From: Mycolicibacterium aubagnense
GTDB taxonomy: Bacteria; Actinomycetota; Actinomycetes; Mycobacteriales; Mycobacteriaceae
Reading direction: 5' to 3'
DNA: 64,000 nt
Assembly (NCBI RefSeq): GCF_010730955.1
Contig: NZ_AP022577.1
Location: 5,704,001 to 5,768,000, forward strand
Shown: piece after piece, positions 36,457-46,414 of the stretch
How positions within the stretch are numbered: the first letter of the stretch is position 1
Layout of the letters: every line of letters starts with the position of its first letter
Made by a program: the position numbers and the translations under genes
Notes under the pieces: model-generated
What the model saw: the letters and a program-made list of their open reading frames with translations, nothing else
The model's database searches: none
Told to the model about the DNA's origin: nothing

Positions 36457-37518
36457 TCAGGCCTGTTCGTGTTGCGTTGTGGGAGAAGCGGATCGGAGAT
36501 AGCTGTCGAGCCAATGGTTCAGCTCGGCGAACGCCACGGCTCGTGGCGCCGGCAGCGACAAGAACACATCGTGTTTGGCGTCCGTGACGGGGACGATGGT
36601 GCTTCGGTTGCCGACGCACCCCGCCCACCGCGCGATCTGACGGACATCGAGCACCGCGTCGCCGCGCTCCATCCCGACCGGGGTGGTGGTCTCGGCCACC
36701 GTGTGGTCGGACCGCAGAATCAGGTTCGGCACCCCGACGTCCAGTCCTCGATGCAACTGCCGCTGCCCCTGCCGGATGGCGCTGATCCAGCCGACGGTGA
36801 CCGGGAAGCCGCCCAACGGTTTCCAGTCCAAGTTGTAGTCGAACTCGCCGCCGTGGTCGCGGTGCAGGCTGGTGCCGTAGCCACCCTCGGTCGGCTGGCG
36901 GATCACCGTTAACTTGCGGAAGCGGGCCAACGCCCGCAGGGTGCCGGACACCGGGGCCGAACGCAGCACTGCCGGCCCGTGCAGATCGAAGAACGGGCTG
37001 TTCAGGATCAGGCCCGTCACCCGGTGCGTCCCCAGCGAGTTGTCGCGCCGGAGCTGATCGCTGAACAGCGTCGCGATCAGTCCGCCGGCGGAGTGGCCGT
37101 ACAGGCATACCCGGGCTCCGCCGGTGTCGGCAGCGATGAGGTGCAGGGCCCGCCGGAGTTCGTCGTAGTACGACGCCAGGTCGGTGGTGAAGTGGGGCGT
37201 CTGCCCGGGGCGCCGCGACCGTCCGCATTTGTGCAGGTCTATCGCGTAGAAGGCGAAACCGCGGGCGGCGAATTGGTCGGCGAGCTCGGTGTGGAAGAAG
37301 TAATCGGTGTAGCCATGAATGACCAAGACCGCCTGCGCGACTTGCCCCGGCTGACCCCTCCGCGCGACGGTGGCGACAAGGTCACCTTCGCCGTCGGGGT
37401 CGGGCCCCAGTGCGATGGTCTGCTGCCAGTACCCGGGCAGCACGTCCGGCTGCCACTCGGGTTGTCCCTGTGGCTCCTGCGGCGTCACGTGCTCAACCCT
37501 AACTGCGACGAACATCAT
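36457..37518 (-). CDS. Lysophospholipase-like alpha/beta hydrolase
   Basis: The 353-residue protein has an alpha/beta-hydrolase fold with [12 protein letters not shown] (oxyanion region), [15 protein letters not shown], and the nucleophile elbow YGHSAGG (S143); a late Asp-His pair is likely in [11 protein letters not shown]. It resembles monoacylglycerol lipases/lysophospholipases and M. tuberculosis Rv2854, which also neighbours mtr. The start was taken at the tandem ATG; an internal GTG ten codons later is possible. It lies 4 nt upstream of mtr and divergent from mqo. Confidence 0.85.
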   Translation of the reverse strand: MMFVAVRVEHVTPQEPQGQPEWQPDVLPGYWQQTIALGPDPDGEGDLVATVARRGQPGQVAQAVLVIHGYTDYFFHTELADQFAARGFAFYAIDLHKCGRSRRPGQTPHFTTDLASYYDELRRALHLIAADTGGARVCLYGHSAGGLIATLFSDQLRRDNSLGTHRVTGLILNSPFFDLHGPAVLRSAPVSGTLRALARFRKLTVIRQPTEGGYGTSLHRDHGGEFDYNLDWKPLGGFPVTVGWISAIRQGQRQLHRGLDVGVPNLILRSDHTVAETTTPVGMERGDAVLDVRQIARWAGCVGNRSTIVPVTDAKHDVFLSLPAPRAVAFAELNHWLDSYLRSASPTTQHEQA

Positions 37519-37629
37519 GGTCGATGGGAGGAGATAGCGCGTCGGCGCCGAACTCGGTCGCGATAACCTTGAGCACCGAGCATCCGTCAATACCGGCGGG
37601 TAACCCGAGTGCGAAGGACGAGCGATCAC

Positions 37630-39126
37630 GTGTCGAATGCAAACGTAGCTGGGAGCGCACAGACCGACGTCGTCCTCGTGGGCGCGGGAATCATGAGCGC
37701 CACCCTCGGGGCACTGATCCGGCTGCTCGAGCCGGAGTGGTCCATCACCATGATCGAGCGCCTCGACGGCGCCGCCGCCGAGAGCAGCGATCCCTGGAAC
37801 AACGCGGGCACCGGCCACTCGGCGCTGTGTGAGCTCAACTACACGCCGCAGAACTCCGACGGCACCATCGACATCAAGAAGGCCGTCCACGTCAACGAGC
37901 AGTTCCAGGTGACCCGCCAGTTCTGGGCCTACGCCGTGGAGAACGGCGTCCTGCCGGACGTCAAGAGCTTCCTGAACCCCATCCCGCACGTCAGCTTCGT
38001 GCACGGCGGCGACAGCATCGAGTACCTGCGCAAGCGTCGCGAGACGCTGGTGTCCAACCCGCTGTTCTCGACCATGGAGTACATCGACGACAAGGACGAG
38101 TTCGCCCGTCGGCTGCCGTTCATGGCCGAGCAGCGCGACTTCAGCGAGCCGGTCGCACTGAACTGGACCACCGACGGCACCGACGTCGACTTCGGTTCGC
38201 TGTCCAAGCAGCTCATCGGGTTCGCCGCGCAGCGCGGCATGACCACGATGTTCGGGCACGAGGTGACGGGCCTCAGCAAGCAGTCCGACGGCAGCTGGAA
38301 GCTCAACGTGGTGAACCGGCGTACCGGCGACCGGCAGAAGATCAATGCCAAGTTCGTGTTCCTGGGCGCGGGTGGCGGCGCTCTGCATCTGCTGCAGAAG
38401 GCCGGTATCCCCGAGGCCAAGGGCTTCGGTGGGTTCCCGGTCGGCGGTGCCTTCCTGCGCACCGACAACCAGGACCTGACGGTGGCGCATCAGGCCAAAG
38501 TGTATGGCCAGGCTTCGGTCGGCGCACCGCCGATGTCGGTGCCGCACTTGGATACTCGCATCATCAACGGCCAGTCGTGGCTGCTGTTCGGGCCGTTCGC
38601 CGGCTGGTCGCCGAAGTTCCTCAAGCAGGGCTCGGTCACCGATCTGCCGCTGTCGGTCAAGCCCAACAACCTCGCGTCGATGCTCGGCGTCGGCGTCACC
38701 GAACTGGGCCTGGTGAAGTACCTGCTCGAGCAGCTGGCCCTCAGTGAAGGCGAGCGCGTCGATTCCCTGCGCGAATTCGCCCCCAGCGCAGTCGATTCCG
38801 ATTGGGAGCTGGACGTCGCGGGCCAGCGCGTTCAGGTGATCCGCCGCAAGGGCATCGGTGGCGTGCTGGAGTTCGGCACCACGGTCCTGACCGCCGAGGA
38901 CGGCCGGATCGCCGGTCTGCTCGGCGCGTCGCCCGGTGCCTCGACCGCCGTGCCGGCCATGATCGAGGTGCTGGAGCGCTGCTTCGCCGACCGCTACCAG
39001 ACCTGGCTGCCCAAGCTCAAGGAGATGGTGCCGTCGCTGGGCATCGATCTGTCCGGCGAACCCGAGCTGTACCGCGAGGTGTGGGACTGGGGGACCAAGG
39101 TGCTCAAACTCGACCAGTCGGCCTGA
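37630..39126 (+). CDS. mqo: Malate:quinone oxidoreductase
   Basis: Mqo oxidizes malate to oxaloacetate at the membrane and passes electrons to quinone, an alternative to malate dehydrogenase in the TCA cycle. The 498-residue FAD protein shows [48 protein letters not shown], and the C-terminal [14 protein letters not shown]. The GTG at 37630 gives an N-terminus like that of the M. tuberculosis protein; a GTG at 37609 would add seven residues. AAGGA lies 11 nt before the chosen start. Confidence 0.94.
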   Translation: MSNANVAGSAQTDVVLVGAGIMSATLGALIRLLEPEWSITMIERLDGAAAESSDPWNNAGTGHSALCELNYTPQNSDGTIDIKKAVHVNEQFQVTRQFWAYAVENGVLPDVKSFLNPIPHVSFVHGGDSIEYLRKRRETLVSNPLFSTMEYIDDKDEFARRLPFMAEQRDFSEPVALNWTTDGTDVDFGSLSKQLIGFAAQRGMTTMFGHEVTGLSKQSDGSWKLNVVNRRTGDRQKINAKFVFLGAGGGALHLLQKAGIPEAKGFGGFPVGGAFLRTDNQDLTVAHQAKVYGQASVGAPPMSVPHLDTRIINGQSWLLFGPFAGWSPKFLKQGSVTDLPLSVKPNNLASMLGVGVTELGLVKYLLEQLALSEGERVDSLREFAPSAVDSDWELDVAGQRVQVIRRKGIGGVLEFGTTVLTAEDGRIAGLLGASPGASTAVPAMIEVLERCFADRYQTWLPKLKEMVPSLGIDLSGEPELYREVWDWGTKVLKLDQSA

Positions 39127-39176
39127 TCCGCAGGTGGTCGCATGACCTACCGCGAGGAGTCGAAGGCGGATCGCCC

Positions 39177-39644
39177 ATGAGCGTCGCGCCGAGGCGTAGC
39201 TGGGCCAAGGATCTCGACGCCGCAACGCTTTACGAGCTGCTGAAGTTGCGGGTCGAGGTCTTCGTGGTGGAGCAGGCCTGCCCGTACCCCGAACTGGACG
39301 GCCGCGACCTGCTGGCCGAGACCCGGCACTTCTGGCTGGAAAGTCCTGACGGACAGGTCATCTCGACGCTGCGTCTGATGGAGGAGCATCCCGGCGGCGA
39401 GAAGGTGTTCCGGATCGGCCGGGTATGCACCAAACGCGCCGACCGCGGCCAGGGCCACACCGCCAGGCTCATGCAGGCGGCGCTCGCGGAGGTCGGTGGC
39501 TATCCCTGCCGGATCGACGCCCAGACGTACCTCGCGGAGATGTACGCCCGGCACGGATTCGTCCGGGACGGTGAGGAATTCATGGAGGACGGCATTCCGC
39601 ATGTGCCGATGATCAGACCAGGTCTGGGAGCGGGGCAGCAGTAG
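39177..39644 (+). CDS. ElaA-like GNAT acetyltransferase
   Basis: The 155-residue single-domain protein resembles E. coli ElaA and M. tuberculosis Rv2851c: [27 protein letters not shown] at the N-terminus, and the acetyl-CoA loop [21 protein letters not shown]. The substrate is unknown. Its TAG stop shares one base with the GTG start of the chelatase gene, so translation is coupled and it may act on that pathway. Confidence 0.9.
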   Translation: MSVAPRRSWAKDLDAATLYELLKLRVEVFVVEQACPYPELDGRDLLAETRHFWLESPDGQVISTLRLMEEHPGGEKVFRIGRVCTKRADRGQGHTARLMQAALAEVGGYPCRIDAQTYLAEMYARHGFVRDGEEFMEDGIPHVPMIRPGLGAGQQ

Positions 39645-41527
39645 TGACGTATCCATTCAGCGCATTGGTGGGCCAGGACCGGCTCCGCCTGGCGCTCATC
39701 CTGTGCGCGGTGCGTCCCGACATCGGGGGCGTGCTGATCCGTGGCGAGAAGGGCACCGCGAAATCGACTGCGGTGCGCGGGCTTGCCGAAGTGCTGGCGG
39801 CGGTGGATGCCGATGCCCGCCTCGTGGAGTTGCCCATCGGTGCGACCGAGGACCGCGTGGTCGGCTCGATCGATTTGCAGAAGGTGTTGCGGGACGGCGA
39901 ACATGCCTTCTCGCCAGGGCTGCTGGCCCGCGCGCACGGTGGTGTCCTGTACGTGGACGAGGTGAACCTGTTGCACGACCACCTGGTCGACGTGCTGCTG
40001 GACGCCGCCGCCATGGGCCGCGTGCACATCGAGCGCGACGGGGTCTCGCATTCCCACGAGGCCCGATTCATGTTGGTGGGCACCATGAATCCGGAAGAGG
40101 GCGAGCTACGTCCGCAGCTGCTCGACCGTTTCGGATTGACCGTCGACGTGTACGCCTCGCGGGAGGTCGATGTCCGCGTCGAGGTGATCCGGCGCCGGAT
40201 GTCCTATGAAGCAGATCCCGCCGGTTTCGGCGAGCGGTACGCCGCCGACGACGCCGAGCTGGCCGGCCAGATTGCCAAGGCGCGTGCGGCGGTCTCGTCA
40301 GTGTTGTTGCCGGACAACGAGTTACGACGGATCGCGGCCCTGTGCGCGGCGTTCGACGTGGACGGGATGCGCGCCGACCTGGTGGTCGCGCGCACGGCTG
40401 TCGCGCATGCCGCCTGGCGTGGTGCGACCGGGGCGAGCGAAGCGACGGGGAATGACCTGGTGGTGACCGAGGAGGATATCCGGGTCGCCGCGGAACTGGC
40501 GCTGCCGCATCGGCGGCGCCGCGATCCGTTCGACGACCTGGGCCTGGACCCGGGGCAGCTCGACGATGCCATGGCACAGGCGGAAGCCGAATCACAGTCC
40601 GAGCCCGAGCCGGATCCCGACCCGCCGGGTGGCGGTGTCTCCGCGGACAGCTCGGCAGAGGCTGCACCGCAAGGAAACTCGGCGGCGACCGGTGCTTCGC
40701 AGCCGAGTGCTGCAAAGCCCAGCGCGCCGCCGTCGGCGACGTTCCGGACCCGCGCGCTCGTCGTACCCGGCGTGGGGGAAGGGGCGCCCGGCCGGCGGTC
40801 GCGGGCCCGGAACCGCACCGGCACTCCCATCTCGGCCACCGACGACGCCCAGGCGGGCCACGGTGTGCACGTCTTCGGCACGCTGCTGGCCGCGGCGGAC
40901 CGTCGTCCGCAGGCCGGCCGGCTTCAGCTGGCGCCCGCCGACGTCCGCCACGCGATCCGCGAAGGGCGCGAAGGCAATCTGGTGATCTTCGTGGTCGACG
41001 CATCAGGTTCCATGGCGGCCCGGGACCGCATGTCCGCGGTCAGCGGGGCGACGCTGTCGCTGTTGCGTGACGCCTACCAACGCCGCGACAAGGTCGCCGT
41101 CGTCACGTTCCGGGGTGCCGAGGCCAAGCTGCTGTTGCCGCCGACCTCCTCGGTGCACATCGCCAGTCGGCGGCTGGCGCGTTTCGATACGGGCGGGAAA
41201 ACCCCACTGGCACAAGGACTTCTGGCTGCGCGCGACGTGGTGCTGCGGGAGAAGGCCCGCGACCGTGCCCGTCGCCCGCTGGTGGTCGTGCTCACCGATG
41301 GCCGTGCGACGGGCGGCCCCGATCCGCTGGGCCGGACTCGGACCGCCGCCGGCCTGCTGGTCGCGGAGGGGACGGCCGCCGTCGTCGTCGATTGCGAAAC
41401 CTCTTATATTCGGCTGGGGTTGGCGCAGCAGCTGGCTTGCCAACTCGGCGCGCCCGCCGTGCAACTGGCGCAGCTGCGCGCCGACAACCTGGCCCGAGTG
41501 GTCCGGGCCGGGCAAGCCGCCGCGTAA
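39644..41527 (+). CDS. ChlI/ChlD-type chelatase subunit (cobaltochelatase partner)
   Basis: The 627-residue protein fuses an AAA+ ATPase like BchI (Walker A GEKGTAKS at 34-41, [28 protein letters not shown]) to an acidic, Pro-rich linker (about 300-400) and a C-terminal von Willebrand A domain with a MIDAS DASGSM (D452). Mycobacteria make no chlorophyll, so it most likely drives cobalt insertion with CobN. cobO and cobB follow directly, which supports this. An in-frame GASEATGN insert at residues 263-269 is encoded by the dispersed 19-bp repeat. Confidence 0.9.
   Translation: MTYPFSALVGQDRLRLALILCAVRPDIGGVLIRGEKGTAKSTAVRGLAEVLAAVDADARLVELPIGATEDRVVGSIDLQKVLRDGEHAFSPGLLARAHGGVLYVDEVNLLHDHLVDVLLDAAAMGRVHIERDGVSHSHEARFMLVGTMNPEEGELRPQLLDRFGLTVDVYASREVDVRVEVIRRRMSYEADPAGFGERYAADDAELAGQIAKARAAVSSVLLPDNELRRIAALCAAFDVDGMRADLVVARTAVAHAAWRGATGASEATGNDLVVTEEDIRVAAELALPHRRRRDPFDDLGLDPGQLDDAMAQAEAESQSEPEPDPDPPGGGVSADSSAEAAPQGNSAATGASQPSAAKPSAPPSATFRTRALVVPGVGEGAPGRRSRARNRTGTPISATDDAQAGHGVHVFGTLLAAADRRPQAGRLQLAPADVRHAIREGREGNLVIFVVDASGSMAARDRMSAVSGATLSLLRDAYQRRDKVAVVTFRGAEAKLLLPPTSSVHIASRRLARFDTGGKTPLAQGLLAARDVVLREKARDRARRPLVVVLTDGRATGGPDPLGRTRTAAGLLVAEGTAAVVVDCETSYIRLGLAQQLACQLGAPAVQLAQLRADNLARVVRAGQAAA
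40431..40449 (+). repeat. 19-bp repeat, copy inside chelatase gene
   Basis: GGGCGAGCGAAGCGACGGG is identical to 30668-30686 but lies in a coding frame, between the AAA+ lid and the acidic linker of the chelatase. It encodes GASEATG. Confidence 0.7.
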
Positions 41528-41550
41528 GCGAACCCGTAAGGAAAACTGTT

Positions 41551-42165
41551 ATGCCACAAGGACAGCCGCTGACCGTCCCCAACGACGGTCTGACCACCAA
41601 GGCGCGGCGCAATGCACCCATCCTGGCGGTGCACACGGGCCCGGGCAAGGGGAAGTCCACCGCCGCTTTCGGCATGGCGCTGCGCGCCTGGAACCAAGGT
41701 TTTGATGTCGCGGTGTTCCAGTTCGTCAAGAGTGCGAAGTGGAAGGTCGGGGAGGAAGCGGCGTTCCAGGCCCTCGGCCGGCTGCACGACGAGCAGGGCG
41801 TCGGGGGATCGGTGCAATGGCACAAGATGGGCTCGGGCTGGTCGTGGACCCGCCGGCAGGGGTCCGCCGAGGATCACGCCGCCGCGGCCGTCGAAGGCTG
41901 GGCCGAGATCTCTCGCCGGCTGGCCGAGGGGCGTCATGACTTCTACGTCCTGGACGAGTTCACGTACCCGCTCAAGTGGGGTTGGATCGACGTGGAAGAG
42001 GTAGTCGACGTGCTCCGATCGCGCCCCGGCACCCAGCACGTGGTCATCACCGGCCGCGACGCCCCGCCGCAGCTTCTCGACGCCGCCGACCTGGTGACCG
42101 AGATGACCAAGGTCAAGCACCCGATGGACGCGGGCCGTAAGGGCCAGCGCGGCATTGAATGGTGA
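41551..42165 (+). CDS. cobO: Cob(I)yrinic acid a,c-diamide adenosyltransferase
   Basis: CobO (CobA/BtuR family) transfers the adenosyl group from ATP to the cobalt of the corrinoid. The 204-residue protein has the modified P-loop HTGPGKGKSTAAFGMALRA, VFQFVKSAKWKVGEE, and FYVLDEFTYPLKWGWID. AAGGA lies 8 nt before the ATG. It follows the chelatase by 23 bp and precedes cobB by 7 nt, in pathway order for late corrin synthesis. Confidence 0.96.
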   Translation: MPQGQPLTVPNDGLTTKARRNAPILAVHTGPGKGKSTAAFGMALRAWNQGFDVAVFQFVKSAKWKVGEEAAFQALGRLHDEQGVGGSVQWHKMGSGWSWTRRQGSAEDHAAAAVEGWAEISRRLAEGRHDFYVLDEFTYPLKWGWIDVEEVVDVLRSRPGTQHVVITGRDAPPQLLDAADLVTEMTKVKHPMDAGRKGQRGIEW

Positions 42166-42172
42166 GGGTGGT

Positions 42173-43537
42173 GTGACCGCTGATGTTGTCCCGGCGGTCG
42201 TGATCGCGGCGCCGGCATCCGGCAGCGGCAAGACCACGGTGGCCACTGGCTTGATGGGTGCCCTGCGCCGCGCCGGACACCGAGTGAGTGCCGGCAAGGT
42301 CGGCCCGGACTTCATCGACCCCGGTTACCACGCCCTCGCCACGGGCCGCCCCGGCCGCAACCTCGACCCGGTCCTCGTCGGTGACGACCTGATCGGGCCG
42401 CTCTACCGGCACGGCAGCGCAGGTGCCGACATCGCCGTCATCGAGGGCGTCATGGGCCTGTTCGACGGCCGGATCACCGAGCAGCCGATGTCCCCGGCGC
42501 CGGGATCGACCGCACATGTTGCCGGGCTACTCGGTGCGCCGGTGGTGCTGGTCGTTGACGCGCGTGGGCAGAGCCAGAGCATTGCCGCTCTGCTGCATGG
42601 CTTTTCGACGTTCGATCGAGCGATGCGGATCGCCGGGGTGATCCTCAACAAGGTGGGGTCCCCGCGGCATGAACAGGTGCTGCGGCAGGCCTGTGAGCAG
42701 GTGGGCGTCCCGGTGCTCGGTGCGATCCCACGGGACAGCGGGCTGGAGATTCCGTCCCGGCACCTCGGGCTGGTCACCGCCGTCGAGCACGGCCGCCGGG
42801 CGCACGAGGCCGTCGACGTCATGACCGAACTCGTCGCCCGCCACGTCGACGTCGAAGCCGTCGCGCGCTGCGCGGGGATCGGGGCACCGGCACCGCAGTG
42901 GGCTCCCGAACTCGAGCCGGTGGCGAACGTCACCGTTGCGCTGGCCGCGGGCAAGGCCTTCAGCTTCGGCTACGCCGAGCACGCCGAGCTGCTGCGGATG
43001 GCCGGCGCCCAGGTCGCGGCCTTCGACCCGCTCACCGATCCGCTGCCGGACGGCACCCGGGCGCTTGTCATTCCCGGCGGTTTCCCGGAGCAGTTCACCG
43101 CCGAGCTGTCGGCAAATGCCGTTGTCCGGCAACAGATTGCCGCGCTGGCCGCCGCGGGCGCGCCGGTACACGCCGAGTGCGCCGGGCTCACCTACCTGGT
43201 CGACGACCTCGATGGGCACCCCATGTGCGGGGTACTGCCCGGCTCGGCGCGCTTCACCGAGCGGCTCACCCTGGGCTACCGGGATGCCGTCGCGACGGTG
43301 GACTCCAGCATGCACGCGGCGGGGGAGCGCGTCACCGGCCACGAATTTCACCGCACCACAGTCGAATTCGCCGACGAACAGGCGCCGGCCTGGGTTTTCC
43401 GGGGCGCCGGGCGCGTCACCGTGCACGACGGCGCGGTCCGCGGCGGCGTGCATGCCGGCTACCTGCACACCCATCCGGCCGCGCACCCGCACGCGGTGCG
43501 TCGGTTCGTATCGGCGGCAACTAAACTCGCCCGGTGA
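42173..43537 (+). CDS. cobB: Hydrogenobyrinic acid a,c-diamide synthase CobB
   Basis: CobB amidates carboxylates a and c of the corrin ring with glutamine and ATP. The 454-residue product has the ATP loop APASGSGKTTVATGL, KVGPDFIDPGYH, and a C-terminal glutaminase domain with the nucleophile in HAECAGLTYL (C336). The GTG at 42173 gives the usual family N-terminus; a TTG at 42155 would overlap cobO. The stop is 22 nt before cysG. Confidence 0.95.
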   Translation: MTADVVPAVVIAAPASGSGKTTVATGLMGALRRAGHRVSAGKVGPDFIDPGYHALATGRPGRNLDPVLVGDDLIGPLYRHGSAGADIAVIEGVMGLFDGRITEQPMSPAPGSTAHVAGLLGAPVVLVVDARGQSQSIAALLHGFSTFDRAMRIAGVILNKVGSPRHEQVLRQACEQVGVPVLGAIPRDSGLEIPSRHLGLVTAVEHGRRAHEAVDVMTELVARHVDVEAVARCAGIGAPAPQWAPELEPVANVTVALAAGKAFSFGYAEHAELLRMAGAQVAAFDPLTDPLPDGTRALVIPGGFPEQFTAELSANAVVRQQIAALAAAGAPVHAECAGLTYLVDDLDGHPMCGVLPGSARFTERLTLGYRDAVATVDSSMHAAGERVTGHEFHRTTVEFADEQAPAWVFRGAGRVTVHDGAVRGGVHAGYLHTHPAAHPHAVRRFVSAATKLAR

Positions 43538-43559
43538 CACTGCGCACGCGAGGAGCAAA

Positions 43560-44789
43560 ATGAAACCCGAGCACGCCTACCTCGTGGGGCTGCATCTGTT
43601 CGGTAAGAAGGTCGTGGTCGTGGGTGCCGGCAGCGTCGCCCAGCGGCGGCTGCCGCTGCTGATCGCCAGTGGTGCCGATGTCCACGTCGTGGCGCCCGCC
43701 GCCACCCCGGTGGTCGAGGCGCTGGTCGACAACCCCGACGGCACCGGCATCACCCTCACGTCGCGGGAATTTCAGAACGACGACCTCGACGGCGCCTGGT
43801 ACGTGCTCGCCGCGACCGACGACGAGGCCGTCAACGCCGCGGTGGCCGATGAGGCCGACCGTCGCCACATCTTCTGCGTGCGCGCCGACGCCGGCCTCGA
43901 GGGCTCGGCGGTGACCCCCGCATCCTTCGAGTACGACGGCCTGACGGTCGGCGTGCTGGCCGGCGGCGAGCATCGACGCTCTGCGGCGCTGCGCACCGCC
44001 ATTCGCGAGGCGCTGCAGCGCGGCGCCATCGGCGACGCCGCCGAACCCGACAACTACAGCGGGGTGGCACTGGTCGGCGGTGGGCCGGGGGACCCGGAGC
44101 TGATCACGGTCCGCGGCCGCCGGCTGCTGGCGCACGCCGACGTGGTGGTGGCCGACCGGCTGGCCCCGCAAGAGCTGCTGGCTGAGCTCGGCCCGCACGT
44201 CGAGGTGATCGACGCCGCCAAGATTCCATATGGCCGGGCAATGGCCCAGGACGCGATCAACGCCGTGCTGATCGACCGGGCCAAGGAAGGCAAGTTCGTC
44301 GTCCGGCTCAAAGGCGGCGATCCGTTTGTCTTCGCGCGCGGGTATGAAGAGGTGCTGGCGTGCGCCGAGGCCGGCATTCCGGTCACCGTGGTACCCGGTG
44401 TGACCAGTGCCATAGCGGTTCCTGCCCTGGCCGGCGTTCCGGTGACCCACCGGGCCGTGACGCACGAATTCGTGGTGGTCAGCGGCCATGTCGCGCCCGG
44501 GCACCCGGAATCGTTAGTGAATTGGGACGCGCTGGCCGCGATGCGCGGCACCATCGTGCTGCTGATGGCGGTCGAGCGGATCGAACTGTTCGCCAAGGTG
44601 CTGCTACAAGGTGGCCGACCTGCAGAAACACCGGTCCTGGTGGTTCAGCACGGGACCACCGCGGCACAGCAGACCCTGCAGACCACACTTGCCGACGCGC
44701 CGGAAGACATCCGTTCGGAGGGCATCCGACCGCCCGCGATCATCGTGATCGGGGACGTCGCGGCGTTCGCAGGGTTAAAGAAATCTTAA
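43560..44789 (+). CDS. cysG: CysG-type uroporphyrinogen methylase/precorrin-2 dehydrogenase
   Basis: This bifunctional enzyme makes precorrin-2 and oxidizes it toward sirohydrochlorin, feeding sirohaem and corrins. In the 409-residue protein the N-terminal SirC/Met8-like half has the dinucleotide loop VVVVGAGSVAQRRLPLL. The C-terminal SUMT half has VGGGPGDPELITVRGRRLL and KGGDPFVFARGYEE. AGGAG lies 4 nt before the ATG. It is the last gene of the chelatase-cobO-cobB-cysG unit; its stop lies inside the palindrome in front of efpA. Confidence 0.95.
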   Translation: MKPEHAYLVGLHLFGKKVVVVGAGSVAQRRLPLLIASGADVHVVAPAATPVVEALVDNPDGTGITLTSREFQNDDLDGAWYVLAATDDEAVNAAVADEADRRHIFCVRADAGLEGSAVTPASFEYDGLTVGVLAGGEHRRSAALRTAIREALQRGAIGDAAEPDNYSGVALVGGGPGDPELITVRGRRLLAHADVVVADRLAPQELLAELGPHVEVIDAAKIPYGRAMAQDAINAVLIDRAKEGKFVVRLKGGDPFVFARGYEEVLACAEAGIPVTVVPGVTSAIAVPALAGVPVTHRAVTHEFVVVSGHVAPGHPESLVNWDALAAMRGTIVLLMAVERIELFAKVLLQGGRPAETPVLVVQHGTTAAQQTLQTTLADAPEDIRSEGIRPPAIIVIGDVAAFAGLKKS

Positions 44790-44800
44790 GATTACTGTAA
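44782..44800 (+). promoter_or_regulatory. Overlapping palindromes and -10 upstream of efpA
   Basis: AATCTTAAGATT (44782-44793) is a perfect 12-bp palindrome, and TTACTGTAA (44792-44800) is a second one sharing two bases with it. TACTGT (44793-44798) is a plausible -10, placing the start of transcription about 7 nt before the efpA ATG. The stretch is AT-rich in otherwise GC-rich DNA. It looks like a repressor site over the efpA promoter; the regulator is unknown. Confidence 0.55.
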
Positions 44801-44811
44801 GGTAGCTTTCC

Positions 44812-46380
44812 ATGACGGCTCTCAACGACGCTGAGCGCACCGCCATGGCACACAGCCGCCGCGAACCGCTCTCCATGCACGTGGGACAGACCGACGACGA
44901 ACGAAAGAGCTGGTATCCAGCTTGGCTTCCGTCCCCCCGCTTCCTTTCCGCAGTCGTTGCCATCGGTGGCATGCAGCTGCTGGCCACGATGGACAGCACT
45001 GTCGCCATCGTCGCCCTTCCTAAGATCCAGGACGAGCTGGGCCTGTCCGACGCCGGCCGCAGCTGGGTGATCACCGCTTATGTGCTGACTTTCGGTGGTC
45101 TGATGCTCCTCGGCGGTCGCCTCGGTGACACCATCGGCCGCAAGCGCACCTTCATCGTCGGTGTCGCCCTCTTCACCATCGCTTCCATCCTCTGCGGTGT
45201 CGCGTGGGACGAGACCACCCTGGTCATCGCCCGACTGCTGCAGGGCGTCGGTTCGGCCATCGCCTCGCCGACGGGCCTGGCGCTCGTCGCCACCACCTTC
45301 CCGAAGGGCCCGGCCCGTAACGCGGCGACCGCGATCTTCGCGGCCATGACCGGCGTCGGCTCGGTGATGGGCCTCGTCGTCGGCGGCGCGCTGACCGTCT
45401 TCTCGTGGCGCTACGCGTTCCTGGTGAACGTGCCGATCGGCCTCGTCATGATCTACCTGGCCCGCACCACCCTGACCGAGACCCACCGCGAGCGCATGAA
45501 GCTCGACGCGGCGGGCGCCATCCTGGCGACCCTGGCCTGCACCGCGGCGGTGTTCGGCTTCTCGATGGGCCCGGAGAAGGGCTGGATATCCCCGCTGACG
45601 CTGGGCTCCGGCGCCGCGGCGGCCGTGTTCTTCCTGGCCTTCCTGTACGTCGAGCGCACCGCCGTCAACCCGGTGGTCCCGTTCGTTCTGTTCCGGGACC
45701 GCAACCGGGTTGCCACCTTCGCGGCGGTCTTCCTCGCCGGTGGCGTGATGTTCACGCTGACCGTGCTGATCGGCCTGTACGTGCAGGACATCATGGGCTA
45801 CAGCGCGCTGAAGGCCGGTATCGGCTTCATCCCGTTCGTCATCGCCCTGGGCGTCGGGCTGGGTCTGTCGTCGCAGCTGGTCGCGATCTTCTCGCCGCGA
45901 GTGCTGGTGATCGCAGGCGGCATCCTGGTGCTCGCCGCCATGATCTACGGCTCGACCCTCAACGGCGGTATCCCGTACTTCCCGAACCTGGTCATCCCGA
46001 TCACCGTCGGTGGTTTGGGGATCGGCCTGATCGTCGTGCCGCTGACCGTCTCGGCCATCGCTGGGGTCGCGCTGAACGACATCGGTCCGCTGTCGGCCAT
46101 CGCTCTGATGCTGCAGAATCTCGGCGGCCCCGTGGTGCTGGCCATCATCCAGGCTGTCATCACCTCGCGCACGCTGTACCTGGGCGGGACGACCGGTCCG
46201 GTGAAGCACATGAACCCCGTGCAGCTGCACGCCCTGGACCAGGGTTACACCTACGGCCTGCTGTGGGTCGCCGCGGTGGCTGTGATCGTCGGTGCGGTGG
46301 CACTGTTCATCGGCTACAGCGCCGACGAGGTTGCCACGGCACAGGAGACCAAGGAAGCGCTGGACGCCGGAGAGCTCTAG
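44812..46380 (+). CDS. efpA: MFS efflux pump EfpA
   Basis: This is a DHA2-type (14-helix, QacA-like) multidrug/lipid exporter of the inner membrane. The 522-residue protein has a soluble N-terminal tail of about 45 residues, motif A GGRLGDTIGRKRTF, and motif C-like GVGSVMGLVVGGALT. MDSTVAIVALPKIQDELG in helix 1 is typical of EfpA. The gene neighbours (cysG upstream, proS downstream) match the M. tuberculosis efpA locus. Its promoter carries two palindromes. Confidence 0.95.
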   Translation: MTALNDAERTAMAHSRREPLSMHVGQTDDERKSWYPAWLPSPRFLSAVVAIGGMQLLATMDSTVAIVALPKIQDELGLSDAGRSWVITAYVLTFGGLMLLGGRLGDTIGRKRTFIVGVALFTIASILCGVAWDETTLVIARLLQGVGSAIASPTGLALVATTFPKGPARNAATAIFAAMTGVGSVMGLVVGGALTVFSWRYAFLVNVPIGLVMIYLARTTLTETHRERMKLDAAGAILATLACTAAVFGFSMGPEKGWISPLTLGSGAAAAVFFLAFLYVERTAVNPVVPFVLFRDRNRVATFAAVFLAGGVMFTLTVLIGLYVQDIMGYSALKAGIGFIPFVIALGVGLGLSSQLVAIFSPRVLVIAGGILVLAAMIYGSTLNGGIPYFPNLVIPITVGGLGIGLIVVPLTVSAIAGVALNDIGPLSAIALMLQNLGGPVVLAIIQAVITSRTLYLGGTTGPVKHMNPVQLHALDQGYTYGLLWVAAVAVIVGAVALFIGYSADEVATAQETKEALDAGEL

Positions 46381-46414
46381 CGCTCCAGTTCGGCCAGTTT
46401 CCCGGAGGATCGGC

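Noticed and set aside
37519..39225. In-frame upstream extension of the lysophospholipase-like gene across mqo
   Set aside because: The extension is antisense to mqo and has no hydrolase features; the tandem ATG at 37513-37518 begins the real domain.
42936..43559. In-frame upstream extension of cysG through cobB
   Set aside because: The AGGAG motif 4 nt before the ATG at 43560 and the family N-terminus define the start; the extension is a frame-shifted reading of cobB.
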